Assembly: GCF_023100805.1 (NCBI RefSeq)
Contig: NZ_CP095855.1
Coordinates: 2,831,001 to 2,895,000, forward strand
Direction: 5' to 3'
Length of the DNA: 64,000 nucleotides
DNA from: Chitinophaga filiformis
Lineage (GTDB): Bacteria > Bacteroidota > Bacteroidia > Chitinophagales > Chitinophagaceae
The position numbers were made by a program, and so were the translations under genes. Below, in pieces: positions 44,751-52,450 of this stretch. The notes below the pieces were generated by a model that saw only the letters and a list, made by a program, of their open reading frames with translations, had not been told where the DNA came from and did no database searches. Numbering within the stretch: position 1 is the stretch's first letter; each line of letters starts with the position of its first letter.

Positions 44751-44758
44751 TATATTTG
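44751..44758 (+). promoter_or_regulatory. -7 promoter element before the lipoprotein-ytxJ pair
   Basis: TATATTTG, a perfect TAnnTTTG, lies 50-90 nt before the candidate lipoprotein starts. There is no TTG at -33 distance. Confidence 0.5.
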
Positions 44759-44841
44759 CAAAGTAACGTCAAAAATTGGCGATTAAAAAAGTGATATCAC
44801 CATTCCCTATGAAATTTCATTATTCAACAAAATATCCCTTT

Positions 44842-44991
44842 ATGCAATCATCTTATCTGAAAGTTTTGGGCGGCGCCTGTCTAATCCTTATCTTTGCGGC
44901 TTTCTTAACTTCCTGTGCGTCACAGAACAAATTAGGTTGTCCGATGAAAATTGGTAAAGCAACGCACGGAGTAAATGCGAAGGATTGTTAA
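44842..44991 (+). CDS. Small cysteine-bearing lipoprotein
   Basis: A 49-residue predicted lipoprotein from the ATG at 44842; an upstream ATG at 44809 would add 11 residues before the signal. The lipobox is at residues 22-25 (LTSC), preceded by a hydrophobic segment (VLGGACLILIFAAF). The mature peptide is only about 24 residues with two more cysteines and ends GVNAKDC. I do not know the family. Its TAA overlaps the ytxJ ATG by one base (TAATG), so the two are translationally coupled. Confidence 0.5.
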   Translation: MQSSYLKVLGGACLILIFAAFLTSCASQNKLGCPMKIGKATHGVNAKDC

Positions 44992-45320
44992 TGAACTGGA
45001 TACCACTTACTACAGAGCAACAGTTAACAGAGATCAGGGAGGCATCGGCAACGAAGCCGGTAGTAATTTTCAAACACAGCACACGCTGTTCCATTAGCGC
45101 CGTAGCCAAATCGAGGCTGGAAAGAGGAGCTGCTCCGCAGGAGATCTCATTTTATTATCTGGACCTGATCAGATTCAGGGACATTTCGAACAGGATTGCA
45201 GCGGATTTTGATGTACCGCATGAATCGCCACAGGTATTGCTGATCCGTAACGGGGAATGCATTTATGATGAAAGTCACAGCGGGATCACGATGGATGACC
45301 TGGTGAGTAAGTCAAACTGA
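44991..45320 (+). CDS. ytxJ: YtxJ, bacillithiol-system bacilliredoxin-like protein
   Basis: A 109-residue thioredoxin-fold protein. Its active-site line is VVIFKHSTRCSISAVAKSRL with a single Cys (TRCS), the monothiol YtxJ signature, followed by YYLDLIRFRDISNRIAADFD and HESPQVLLIRNGECIYDESH. YtxJ is thought to reduce bacillithiol mixed disulfides. The ATG at 44991 overlaps the preceding lipoprotein stop. Its presence predicts bacillithiol synthesis genes (BshA, B, C) elsewhere in the genome. Confidence 0.88.
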   Translation: MNWIPLTTEQQLTEIREASATKPVVIFKHSTRCSISAVAKSRLERGAAPQEISFYYLDLIRFRDISNRIAADFDVPHESPQVLLIRNGECIYDESHSGITMDDLVSKSN

Positions 45321-45354
45321 GGAAGTAATTATTCTATTTATCCAAAGAATTTAG

Positions 45355-45381
45355 TACCGGCCTATGGCCGGTATTTTTTTT
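45355..45381 (+). terminator. Terminator after ytxJ
   Basis: TACCGGCC, loop TAT, GGCCGGTA, then eight Ts: an 8-bp GC-rich stem, 34 nt beyond the ytxJ stop. Confidence 0.9.
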
Positions 45382-45385
45382 GACC

Positions 45386-45393
45386 TAGCTTTG
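45386..45393 (+). promoter_or_regulatory. -7 promoter element of ubiX
   Basis: TAGCTTTG, a perfect TAnnTTTG, lies directly after the ytxJ terminator, with a leader of about 15 nt before the ubiX ATG. The -33 is not evident. Confidence 0.5.
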
Positions 45394-45412
45394 TACTCTA
45401 TTAATTGAGCGA

Positions 45413-45982
45413 ATGAAACATCGTATAGTTGTAGCGGTTACGGGTGCCAGCGGTTCCATTTATGCCAGGCAGTTACTGAACAAATTGCAGGCGGCCTCCG
45501 CGCAGACAGACCAGATAGCCCTGGTCATGACCACCAATGCACGTACCGTATGGGAAACAGAGCTGGGCACTGACGACTACAAACAATTACCTTTCAAAAC
45601 ATATACACAACAGGACTTCCATGCACCTTTTGCTTCCGGCTCCGGCAGGTTCGATACGATGATCATCTGTCCCTGTTCCATGGGTACACTGGGACGTATA
45701 GCCACCGGTATTTCCAACGACCTGATCACCCGTGCAGCAGATGTTGTGCTGAAGGAGAGAAGAAAGCTGATATGTGTGGTAAGGGAGACGCCTTATAACC
45801 TGATGCATATCAAAAATATGCTGGCGGTAACAGAGGCCGGGGGTATTATCTGTCCGGCTACACCGTCCTTTTACAGCATCCCGAAAACACTGGAAGATGT
45901 AGCAGCTACTGTTGTAGACAGGGTGCTCGATCTTGCAGGAATAGAACAGGACACCTTCCGCTGGGGAAGTGAGGAAAAATAG
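45413..45982 (+). CDS. ubiX: UbiX-type flavin prenyltransferase
   Basis: A 189-residue enzyme attaching a dimethylallyl unit to FMN to make the prenylated cofactor of UbiD decarboxylases. The flavin site is VAVTGASGSIYARQLLNKL, with FDTMIICPCSMGTLGRIATG, the conserved ERRKLICVVRETPYNLMHIK and PATPSFYSIPKTLEDVAATV. Length and motifs are complete. No ubiD is adjacent; it precedes aroQ by 52 nt on the same strand. Confidence 0.93.
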   Translation: MKHRIVVAVTGASGSIYARQLLNKLQAASAQTDQIALVMTTNARTVWETELGTDDYKQLPFKTYTQQDFHAPFASGSGRFDTMIICPCSMGTLGRIATGISNDLITRAADVVLKERRKLICVVRETPYNLMHIKNMLAVTEAGGIICPATPSFYSIPKTLEDVAATVVDRVLDLAGIEQDTFRWGSEEK

Positions 45983-46034
45983 GAACTGAAGCATTCACAG
46001 CTATGTTTATTGCCACAATAATATCAGGAATCAT

Positions 46035-46448
46035 ATGCAGATAGCGATCATCAACGGCCCTAACTTAAATCTCCTGGGAAAGCGGGAGCCAGGTATCTAT
46101 GGAAATGAGTCTTTCGAGTCTTATTTCGAAAAGCTGAAAGCACAGTATCCCGATGTGCAGCTAACCTATTTTCAGAGCAATATTGAAGGGGAAATGATCA
46201 ATCATCTGCATGAAATTGGTTTCTCCTATGATGGCATCCTGCTGAACGCCGGCGGTTACACCCATACATCCGTGGCGCTGCGCGATGCTATTTCCGCTAT
46301 CAAGACCCCGGTTCTGGAAATACATATCAGCAATATCCACGCAAGGGAAGAGTTCCGTCACAAGAGCATGATAGCGCCCGCCTGTGTAGGTAGCATCTGC
46401 GGCCTGGGCATGAAGGGATATGCACTGGGAGTGGCGTATTTCCTTTAA
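46035..46448 (+). CDS. aroQ: 3-dehydroquinate dehydratase, type II
   Basis: A 137-residue enzyme of the shikimate pathway. Diagnostic lines: INGPNLNLLGKREPGIYGNE (residues 5-24) with catalytic Tyr and Arg, FQSNIEGEMINHLHEIG, LNAGGYTHTSVALRDAISAI (the GAYTHTS-type loop), and LEIHISNIHAREEFRHKSMI. It catalyses syn elimination of water from 3-dehydroquinate. The cluster with ubiX is compatible with menaquinone or aromatic supply but not evidence of it. Confidence 0.95.
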   Translation: MQIAIINGPNLNLLGKREPGIYGNESFESYFEKLKAQYPDVQLTYFQSNIEGEMINHLHEIGFSYDGILLNAGGYTHTSVALRDAISAIKTPVLEIHISNIHAREEFRHKSMIAPACVGSICGLGMKGYALGVAYFL

Positions 46449-46706
46449 CAGACGCTCGTTGTTGTTAAAGGTCCATATGTCAAAGAACTGAAGCGCAATG
46501 CAATATTAGGAAACATGGAAATGCAATTTTGGAGAATGTCCACAGGGCGCAAAAACATGTGCACAGGACGCCAAATCATGGGCATCCGAAATGCAGCATC
46601 CTGAGATGTGAAATATTAACTACCTGCTAAGGTTGGCCTGTAATGCCAGCTTTGAACGGCTGCAATAACCTGTAAAGTTTTTTCCGTACTAAAGTTTTAT
46701 GTTGAT

Positions 46707-46833
46707 GTTCGATTGAGATTCGTTCCGATAGGCTTTGAGATAGCTTTATCTTACGTTCATTTCACGTCTTAAACGTAAGATGAACGTAAGATAAAGCTAT
46801 CTCAAAGCCTATCGGAAGCCTATCGGATCGAAC
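46707..46833. repeat. Long inverted-repeat element
   Basis: Perfect 36-bp arms (46725-46760 and 46780-46815) flank a 19-nt spacer, with outer matching ends GTTCGAT (46707-46713) and ATCGAAC (46827-46833). The right side carries AAGCCTATCGG twice in tandem (46805-46815, 46816-46826), while the left has one complementary copy. No open frame lies inside. It could be a miniature mobile element or a very stable RNA hairpin. It is far longer than a terminator and lacks a T run. Confidence 0.85.
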
Positions 46834-46974
46834 TCCAGGGAACCAACGGTACGATTCCGGTATCAAAGTGGTACTTATCCGGTAAATCGAAGCTAAAAAA
46901 AGAGGGTGCCAAAAATGAACAAAGCCTCCCGGGAATTGCTTATAAGCCCGCTGTTCTCCCTCAGATATTCGAAA

Positions 46975-47015
46975 AAAAAGAGCCCGTATCTTACTATTGA
47001 TACGGGCTCTTTTTA
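46975..47015 (-). terminator. Terminator of bioB
   Basis: GAGCCCGTATC (46980-46990) pairs with GATACGGGCTC (46999-47009) across an 8-nt loop. The flanking A run supplies the T run on the minus strand, and T on the plus strand makes it bidirectional. It lies 17 nt beyond the bioB stop. Confidence 0.9.
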
Positions 47016-47031
47016 TTATTTCAGATGAATA

Positions 47032-48027
47032 TTAGTTCAATGTTTCTGTTTCAACCGGCTGGTCTTTGAAAGCCTCTCTTGGTTTCAGACCTAACAGTTC
47101 AAACATCATATGATCTTCTTCGAAGGAAGGATTGCTGGTGGTCAGCAGTTTCTCACCGGTGAAGATAGAGTTGGCGCCTGCCATGAAGCAGAGGGCCTGT
47201 TCGGAAATGCTCATTTCAGCACGGCCGGCGCTGAGGCGTACCATTGCTTTAGGTATAACGATACGGGTGGTAGCGATCATACGTACCATGTCCCAGAAGG
47301 CAACCTTAGGCATGTGTTCCAGCGGAGTTCCTTTTACACGGGTCAGGGCGTTGATAGGAACGGAATCAGGATGGGTCGGCATATTGCTCAGCGTGTGCAG
47401 CATACCGATACGGTCTTCGTGGGACTCTCCCAGGCCGATGATACCACCGCAGCAAACGCTTACACCTGCTTTGCGGACGTTGTCCAGGGTACGCAGACGG
47501 TCATCGTAGGTACGGGTGGTAATGATGGATTCATAGTACTCACTGGAAGTGTCCAGGTTGTGGTTGTAGGCGTATAAACCTGCATCCGCCAGTTTCTGGG
47601 CCTGTTCTTCGGTCAGCATACCAAGGGTGGTGCAAACCTCCATGCCCAGCTCGTTTACGCCTTTTACCATATCCAATACACGGTCGAAGTCGCGGTTATC
47701 CCTGACTTCCCTCCAGGCAGCGCCCATACAGAAGCGGGTGGAACCAGCATCTTTCGCTTTCTGGGCGTATGCCAGTACCTCTTCTTTTTTCATGAGGCCA
47801 TGTACTTTGATATCGGTGTTATAACGGGCAGCCTGAGGGCAATAAGCACAATCTTCCGAGCAACCGCCTGTTTTAATGGACAGCAGCGTACAAACCTGTA
47901 CTTCTGCAGTGTCCTGCGTTTGTCTGTGTACGGAAGCAGCGCGGAAAACCAGTTCCAGCAAGGGCGTATTATAGATCTCTTTTATTTCTTCAATAGACCA
48001 GTCGTGACGGATCTGCACATCTTGCAT
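47032..48027 (-). CDS. bioB: Biotin synthase
   Basis: A 331-residue radical-SAM enzyme inserting sulfur into dethiobiotin. The [4Fe-4S] SAM cluster is [15 protein letters not shown] with CxxxCxxC at about residues 54-61, and the second cluster ligands are in [20 protein letters not shown]. Additional motifs are [20 protein letters not shown] and [10 protein letters not shown]. It starts at ATG 48027. No other bio genes are adjacent. Confidence 0.96.
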   Translation of the reverse strand: MQDVQIRHDWSIEEIKEIYNTPLLELVFRAASVHRQTQDTAEVQVCTLLSIKTGGCSEDCAYCPQAARYNTDIKVHGLMKKEEVLAYAQKAKDAGSTRFCMGAAWREVRDNRDFDRVLDMVKGVNELGMEVCTTLGMLTEEQAQKLADAGLYAYNHNLDTSSEYYESIITTRTYDDRLRTLDNVRKAGVSVCCGGIIGLGESHEDRIGMLHTLSNMPTHPDSVPINALTRVKGTPLEHMPKVAFWDMVRMIATTRIVIPKAMVRLSAGRAEMSISEQALCFMAGANSIFTGEKLLTTSNPSFEEDHMMFELLGLKPREAFKDQPVETETLN

Positions 48028-48045
48028 AATAATCTAATTTGAGAG

Positions 48046-48053
48046 CAAACCTA
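48046..48053 (-). promoter_or_regulatory. -7 promoter element of bioB
   Basis: The minus strand reads TAGGTTTG, a perfect TAnnTTTG, 18 nt before the ATG. A degenerate AT-rich hairpin repeat (48061-48145) lies immediately upstream. No clear -33. Confidence 0.45.
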
Positions 48054-48060
48054 CAAATTA

Positions 48061-48145
48061 AAATTGAATTAGAAATCAGGAATTAAGAATGAGAAATTGC
48101 GCTCAATTGTGGCTTATTTTTAATTCTTATGGTCTGATTTTCAAT
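48061..48145. repeat. Degenerate intergenic repeat, GAATTAAGAAT type
   Basis: A stretch rich in AATTGAATTAGAAATCAGG-like and complementary TTTTAATTCTTATGG-like motifs. It resembles the hairpin copies at 24.5, 50.2 and 51.8 kb, but the arms here are imperfect. Confidence 0.45.
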
Positions 48146-48149
48146 CGGT

Positions 48150-49250
48150 TTACAGGTATTTGAAATTGGTTTTCGGTGTAATGTTCAGGAGTGTCTGGTA
48201 AATCAGCTGAATGGTGTTTTCCACATCATCTTTCTTGATCATTTCCACGGTTGTATGCATATAGCGCAGTGGAATGCTGATCAGTGCAGAAGGGGTACCA
48301 TCATTGGAATAGGCAAAAGCATCCGTATCTGTACCGGTGCTGCGGCTTACCGCATGCAGCTGGTGAGGGATATCGTTCTTTTTGGCTGTTTTGATGATCA
48401 GATCACGGAGAATGTTGTGCACGGCAGGGCCATAGGTGATGCTCGGACCATTGCCGCAGCGGATCTCCCCTTCAATATTCTTGTTGATCATCGGGGTAGT
48501 GGTATCGTGCGTTACGTCCGTAATGATCGCCACATCCGGCTTGATCCTTTTGGCAATCATTTCCGCTCCGCGGAGCCCTACTTCTTCCTGTACGGCATTT
48601 ACGATGTACAGGCCGAAGGGCAGTTGCTGTTTTTTCTCTTTCAGCATACGGGCTACTTCAGCGATCATAAAGCCGCCAATACGGTTATCAAAGGCGCGGC
48701 AGATGTAATAATCGTAGTTCAGTTCTTCAAAACCATCCTCAAATGTCACTACACAACCAACATGGATACCGAGGTCTTCCACTTCCTTACGGCTGCGGGC
48801 GCCACAATCCAGGAAAATGTTTTCCACCTTGGGCTGCGGATCTTTACCTTCTGTGCTGCGCAGACGGGTATGGATGGCTGGCCATCCGAACACGGCTTTA
48901 ACAATACCGTTTTCAGTATGAATATTCACACGTTTGGAAGGCGCGATCTGCTGATCGGAGCCACCATTGCGGATCACATATATTAAACCTTCAGGAGAGA
49001 CGTAATTGACAAACCACGATATTTCATCAGCATGTGCTTCGATCACCACTTTAAACGGGGCCTTCGGGTTGATAATGCCGACTGCCGAACCGTACGCGTC
49101 CACATAATACTCATCTATAAACGGCTGCAGGTACTCCAGCCACAATTTCTGTCCTTCTTTCTCAAACCCGGTAGGGGAGGGATTATTGAGATATTTACGC
49201 AGGAACGTAAGCGCCTCTTTACTGAGTATGGATTTTTGCTTTTTAGACAT
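48150..49250 (-). CDS. M42-family aminopeptidase
   Basis: A 366-residue metallopeptidase of the M42 (FrvX/PepA-TET) family. Its dimetal ligands are visible: VVIEAHADEISWFVNYVSPE (His), RAFDNRIGGFMIAEVARML (Asp), VNAVQEEVGLRGAEMIAKRI (Glu pair) and ITDVTHDTTTP (Asp), with the end IPLRYMHTTVEMIKKDDVEN (His). Members are tetrahedral aminopeptidases in the cytoplasm. It has its own promoter, with bioB 122 nt downstream on the same strand. Confidence 0.92.
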   Translation of the reverse strand: MSKKQKSILSKEALTFLRKYLNNPSPTGFEKEGQKLWLEYLQPFIDEYYVDAYGSAVGIINPKAPFKVVIEAHADEISWFVNYVSPEGLIYVIRNGGSDQQIAPSKRVNIHTENGIVKAVFGWPAIHTRLRSTEGKDPQPKVENIFLDCGARSRKEVEDLGIHVGCVVTFEDGFEELNYDYYICRAFDNRIGGFMIAEVARMLKEKKQQLPFGLYIVNAVQEEVGLRGAEMIAKRIKPDVAIITDVTHDTTTPMINKNIEGEIRCGNGPSITYGPAVHNILRDLIIKTAKKNDIPHQLHAVSRSTGTDTDAFAYSNDGTPSALISIPLRYMHTTVEMIKKDDVENTIQLIYQTLLNITPKTNFKYL

Positions 49251-49282
49251 TGCTGTTAAGTTAGCTGTTAAGTTAATTGCTG

Positions 49283-49312
49283 CAAAAGTAAGTGTTTGCC
49301 GGTTTACAGCAA
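49283..49312 (-). promoter_or_regulatory. Promoter of the M42 peptidase gene
   Basis: On the minus strand TTG (49310-49312), a 19-nt spacer and TACTTTTG (49283-49290) form a full -33/-7 pair. The start codon is 32 nt downstream. Confidence 0.65.
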
Positions 49313-49324
49313 GCCAGGTGTTGG

Positions 49325-50167
49325 TTATGATAATGCTGCTATGATAAAATGGAGCAGCGCAGAAAGCATCACCATGCCATCCAGCACAAAATAGAAGAAA
49401 TGGTCTGAGCGGTTACGGATGGCATATCGTGTAAGCAGCCCTGTTATCACCACCGGGGCCAGCAGGATGGTGGTCAGTATCCAGCCATCTACCGGGAAAA
49501 GCGCCAGTGCAAAGACCGTAGCGAGTACCAGGGAACTGATATATAGTTTTTTAAGGCCTGGAGCGCTCAGGTAGGTAATGAGAGAGCGGATACCTTCTTT
49601 TTTATCAGATTCAAGGTCGCGGTAATCGAACAGGATACAAATGGCATAGACCAGGAAAAAGCGGTGTAAGGTCAGTAACAATATAGTAGGTGAATAAGGC
49701 TGTTTTTCTATAAATACCGGCAGCAGGGTGGTGACGTAGATCCAGACCGCTGTCAGGAACAGGGTTTTGCCGATCGCAACTTTCCGCAGCCACACGAAGG
49801 CCTTATGTGGCACTTTCGGGGCGGAATACAGGAAAGTGAGCACGGCAGCGCCTGCCAGTGGCAGCCAGTGTTCCCTCAGTAACCAGAAGCCATAGGCCGC
49901 ACCCAATGCCCCCAGCGCACAAAGCACCAGTTGCAGCGTTTTATGACGGGCGCCCCATAGAATGCGTTCGGAAGTGGAATAGTCTGCCGGGGTCAGGTAC
50001 CAGTGAAAATTATAACTGCAGATGGTAGAGCAGAAGACAAAGAAGTAATAGGCCTTGTTAATGTCCCGGATATGCAGCAGTGTGTTTGTCTGCCATATCA
50101 TAAGTATGGCGCAGCAGGCTACATAGAGAGAAGAAAATATGATGAAATTAAAAAGACCGCGTAGCAT
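49325..50167 (-). CDS. UbiA-like polytopic membrane protein, degenerate
   Basis: A 280-residue protein from the ATG at 50167 (MLRGLFNFIIFSSLYVACCA); a TTG at 50173 is less likely. Eight or so membrane segments are predicted. It has the second Asp motif of UbiA prenyltransferases (FDYRDLESDKKEG, near residue 187) but I find no first NDxxDxxxD motif, which is expected between helices 2 and 3. It may therefore be a non-catalytic or altered UbiA relative. Typical UbiA enzymes attach polyprenyl groups in quinone or tetraether synthesis. No quinone genes are nearby except ubiX. Confidence 0.65.
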   Translation of the reverse strand: MLRGLFNFIIFSSLYVACCAILMIWQTNTLLHIRDINKAYYFFVFCSTICSYNFHWYLTPADYSTSERILWGARHKTLQLVLCALGALGAAYGFWLLREHWLPLAGAAVLTFLYSAPKVPHKAFVWLRKVAIGKTLFLTAVWIYVTTLLPVFIEKQPYSPTILLLTLHRFFLVYAICILFDYRDLESDKKEGIRSLITYLSAPGLKKLYISSLVLATVFALALFPVDGWILTTILLAPVVITGLLTRYAIRNRSDHFFYFVLDGMVMLSALLHFIIAALS

Positions 50168-50188
50168 TAACAATCGGCATTAGGAAAT

Positions 50189-50258
50189 TAAGAATCAGAA
50201 ATTGGAATGCGAAATTAGGAATTATAGTTCCGAAGATTGCATTAATTCCTGATTCTTA
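50189..50258. repeat. Intergenic hairpin repeat, copy 2
   Basis: TAAGAATCAGAAATT (50189-50203) and AATTCCTGATTCTTA (50244-50258) pair at 14 of 15 positions, between the acyl-CoA carboxylase gene and the UbiA-like gene. The arm sequence matches the copies at 24.5 and 51.8 kb. Confidence 0.7.
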
Positions 50259-50265
50259 TGCTCAA

Positions 50266-51804
50266 TTAAAGCGGGATATTACCATGTTTTTTCCGGGGCA
50301 TCGTCACCACCTTATTCTCCAGCATGGCGTATCCTTTGATCAGTTTTATGCGGGCCTGGTCAGGAACAATGACTTCATCGATATATCCTTTTTCTGCTGC
50401 CAGGTATGGATTGGCGAAGCGTTCAGTATACTCTGCCACCAGCTCGTTGGTACGGGCTTCCGGATCGGAAGCGGCGTCTATTTCCTTTTTATAGATGATC
50501 TCTACAGCGCCTTTAGGTCCCATTACGGCTATTTCAGCCTGTGGGAAGGCAAAGTTGAGGTCTGCACCGATATGTTTTGAGTTCATCACGCAGTAAGCGC
50601 CGCCATAGGCCTTACGGGTGGTAACGGTGATCTTCGGAACTGTGGCCTCACTCAATGCGAAGAGCAGTTTAGCACCGTTGGTGATGATACCGTTCCATTC
50701 CTGGTCAGTACCCGGGAGGAAGCCTGGTACATCTACCAGTACCAGCAGCGGGATGTTAAATGCATCACAGAAGCGGGTAAAACGGGCGCCCTTTACAGAA
50801 GCATGGATATCCAGCACTCCTGCCAGGTGGGCAGGCTGATTGGCAACAATGCCGATACTTCTTCCGGCGATGCGGGCAAAGCCTACAATGATATTTTCAG
50901 CAAAGTCTTTATGCACTTCAAAGAAGCTTTCTGCGTCGGTCAGCTCACTGATCACCTCTTTCATATCGTATGGCTGATTGGAGCTGGGAGGTATGATCGT
51001 GTTCAGCGCAGGGCGGATCTCGTCAGCAGGTTCATATGGATAGACGGGAGCATCTTCTTCACAGTTCTGCGGCACATAACTTAGCAGTTGCCTTATATTA
51101 TTGATACATTCCACCTCGTTGGTGCAGGAAAAGTGCGTCACACCGCTTTTCACAGCATGCGTGTGTGCGCCTCCCAGTTCTTCGGCCGTTACTTCTTCAT
51201 GTGTAACAGTCTTAACAACGTTAGGACCGGTAACGAACATATAGGAAGTCTCTTCTACCATCAGTATGAAATCGGTGATGGCGGGGGAGTATACGGCGCC
51301 GCCGGCACAGGGGCCCATAATAGCGGAGATCTGCGGAATGACACCGGAGGCACGGGTATTACGGTAAAAGATATCCGCATAACCACCCAGGCTTACCACG
51401 CCTTCCTGTATGCGGGCGCCGCCACTATCGTTGAGGCCTATAACAGGAGCGCCGTTCTGCATGGCGAGGTCCATGATCTTACAGATCTTACGGGCATGGG
51501 GCTCTGAAAGGCTGCCACCGTAAACGGTAAAGTCCTGCGAAAAGACGTAGGTCAGGCGGCCGTTGATAGTACCATAGCCTGTTACGACGCCATCGCCGGG
51601 AAATTGTTCCTGGTCGGTGGTCATACCACGGTTACGGTTATGTACGAACATGTCCAGCTCTTCGAAAGAGCCTTCGTCCATCAGGAGTTGTAACCGTTCC
51701 CTGGCTGTAAGTTTTCCTTTTTTATGTTGGGAGGAGATGCGTGCTTCGCCGCCACCAAGGATGGCTGTAGCGATCTTGTTCCGGAGTTCGTGGAATTTGT
51801 CCAT
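50266..51804 (-). CDS. Acyl-CoA carboxylase carboxyltransferase (beta) subunit
   Basis: A 512-residue biotin-dependent carboxyltransferase, starting at ATG 51804 ([19 protein letters not shown]); an upstream extension of 16 residues is less likely. Crotonase-fold motifs: [76 protein letters not shown], and the second half [20 protein letters not shown] and [20 protein letters not shown]. It is homologous to propionyl-CoA or methylmalonyl-CoA carboxyltransferase subunits. The biotin carboxylase partner is not adjacent. Confidence 0.92.
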   Translation of the reverse strand: MDKFHELRNKIATAILGGGEARISSQHKKGKLTARERLQLLMDEGSFEELDMFVHNRNRGMTTDQEQFPGDGVVTGYGTINGRLTYVFSQDFTVYGGSLSEPHARKICKIMDLAMQNGAPVIGLNDSGGARIQEGVVSLGGYADIFYRNTRASGVIPQISAIMGPCAGGAVYSPAITDFILMVEETSYMFVTGPNVVKTVTHEEVTAEELGGAHTHAVKSGVTHFSCTNEVECINNIRQLLSYVPQNCEEDAPVYPYEPADEIRPALNTIIPPSSNQPYDMKEVISELTDAESFFEVHKDFAENIIVGFARIAGRSIGIVANQPAHLAGVLDIHASVKGARFTRFCDAFNIPLLVLVDVPGFLPGTDQEWNGIITNGAKLLFALSEATVPKITVTTRKAYGGAYCVMNSKHIGADLNFAFPQAEIAVMGPKGAVEIIYKKEIDAASDPEARTNELVAEYTERFANPYLAAEKGYIDEVIVPDQARIKLIKGYAMLENKVVTMPRKKHGNIPL

Positions 51805-51808
51805 GGAA

Positions 51809-51816
51809 CAAATATA
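51809..51816 (-). promoter_or_regulatory. -7 element abutting the carboxyltransferase start
   Basis: The minus strand reads TATATTTG, then 4 nt, then ATG. Transcription would start at or within a few bases of the start codon, implying a leaderless message. Confidence 0.45.
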
Positions 51817-51817
51817 A

Positions 51818-51865
51818 TCAGGAATCAGGAATTGAACGCGTCTGTTGTGCATTCCTGATCCCTGA
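51818..51865. repeat. Intergenic hairpin repeat, copy 3
   Basis: TCAGGAATCAGGAAT (51818-51832) and ATTCCTGATCCCTGA (51851-51865) pair at 14 of 15 positions across an 18-nt loop in the gap before the carboxyltransferase gene. The same arm core occurs in copy 1. Confidence 0.7.
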
Positions 51866-51873
51866 CAAGTATT

Positions 51874-52320
51874 TTATTGGTAGAGTATCTCTACTTTGGG
51901 TGTTGCGATGGTATCGCTGATGTTACCGGCATCGTCAGTGATAAATACAAGATAATGCACGCTGTCCTTTGGAATACCGGTGGTATTTCCCGGGAAGTCT
52001 ATCGGCTCGAGGCGCAGAATTACTTCTGCCGTCAGGTTTGTTCCCTTATGTGCATCCAGTTTGGGCATTTGCCTGGAAGCAAAAGCTGTATCGGGTTCGG
52101 GCTGTAAATCGTAAATGGCGGCGAAATTGAAGGTGTTTTCAATATCTCCGTCACCATCCTTCACCTGGAAGTGAACATCCAGTCCGTTGGAAGGTACCAC
52201 GGGGTCGGAAGAGTAGGAGAGAAAACTGATCATTGGCTTAGTGCCTATGGAATCTTTCCCGCAGCCAGACCCGGATATAACTGCCAATGCGAACAGGGAT
52301 AAAACGAGTATTTTCTTCAT
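51874..52320 (-). CDS. Lipoprotein, unknown function
   Basis: A 148-residue lipoprotein. The signal peptide MKKILVLSLFALAVISGSGC ends at the lipobox Cys 20. The mature region (PMISFLSYSSDPVVPSNGLD, then VHFQVKDGDGDIENTFNFAA) looks like an immunoglobulin-like beta domain, with the tail VEILYQ. It lies 69 nt upstream of the carboxyltransferase gene on the same strand. No enzymatic motif is seen, and the function is unknown. Confidence 0.72.
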   Translation of the reverse strand: MKKILVLSLFALAVISGSGCGKDSIGTKPMISFLSYSSDPVVPSNGLDVHFQVKDGDGDIENTFNFAAIYDLQPEPDTAFASRQMPKLDAHKGTNLTAEVILRLEPIDFPGNTTGIPKDSVHYLVFITDDAGNISDTIATPKVEILYQ

Positions 52321-52324
52321 ATAA

Positions 52325-52332
52325 CAAACCTA
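52325..52332 (-). promoter_or_regulatory. -7 element abutting the lipoprotein start
   Basis: The minus strand reads TAGGTTTG, 4 nt, then ATG, the same spacing as before the carboxyltransferase gene. Confidence 0.45.
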
Positions 52333-52403
52333 CATTATTTTTTTTACTATAGCTAATGTGCACAGGGTACGCCGGTCCACTGCCGTTATAACGTAAAATC
52401 TGG

Positions 52404-52431
52404 TTTGATTGTTACGTATCCCCTAAATTTG
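52404..52431 (+). promoter_or_regulatory. Promoter of the LuxE-like gene
   Basis: TTTG (52404-52407), a 16-nt spacer, and a perfect TAAATTTG (52424-52431). The start codon is 19 nt further. The spacer is a base or so below the usual range. Confidence 0.6.
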
Positions 52432-52450
52432 TGCGTTTAAAGCAAGCGAC

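Larger units (their letters stand above)
46449..47031. other. Intergenic region aroQ / bioB with repeats
   Basis: 583 nt without a credible gene. It contains two degenerate 15-nt copies (ATGTCCACAGGGCGC at 46536-46550 and ATGTGCACAGGACGC at 46557-46571), the long inverted repeat at 46707-46833 and the bioB terminator at 46975-47015. Confidence 0.6.

Noticed and set aside
46725..46815. Possible CRISPR repeat-spacer unit
   Set aside because: Only one inverted-repeat pair and no regular direct repeats with unique spacers; no cas genes nearby.
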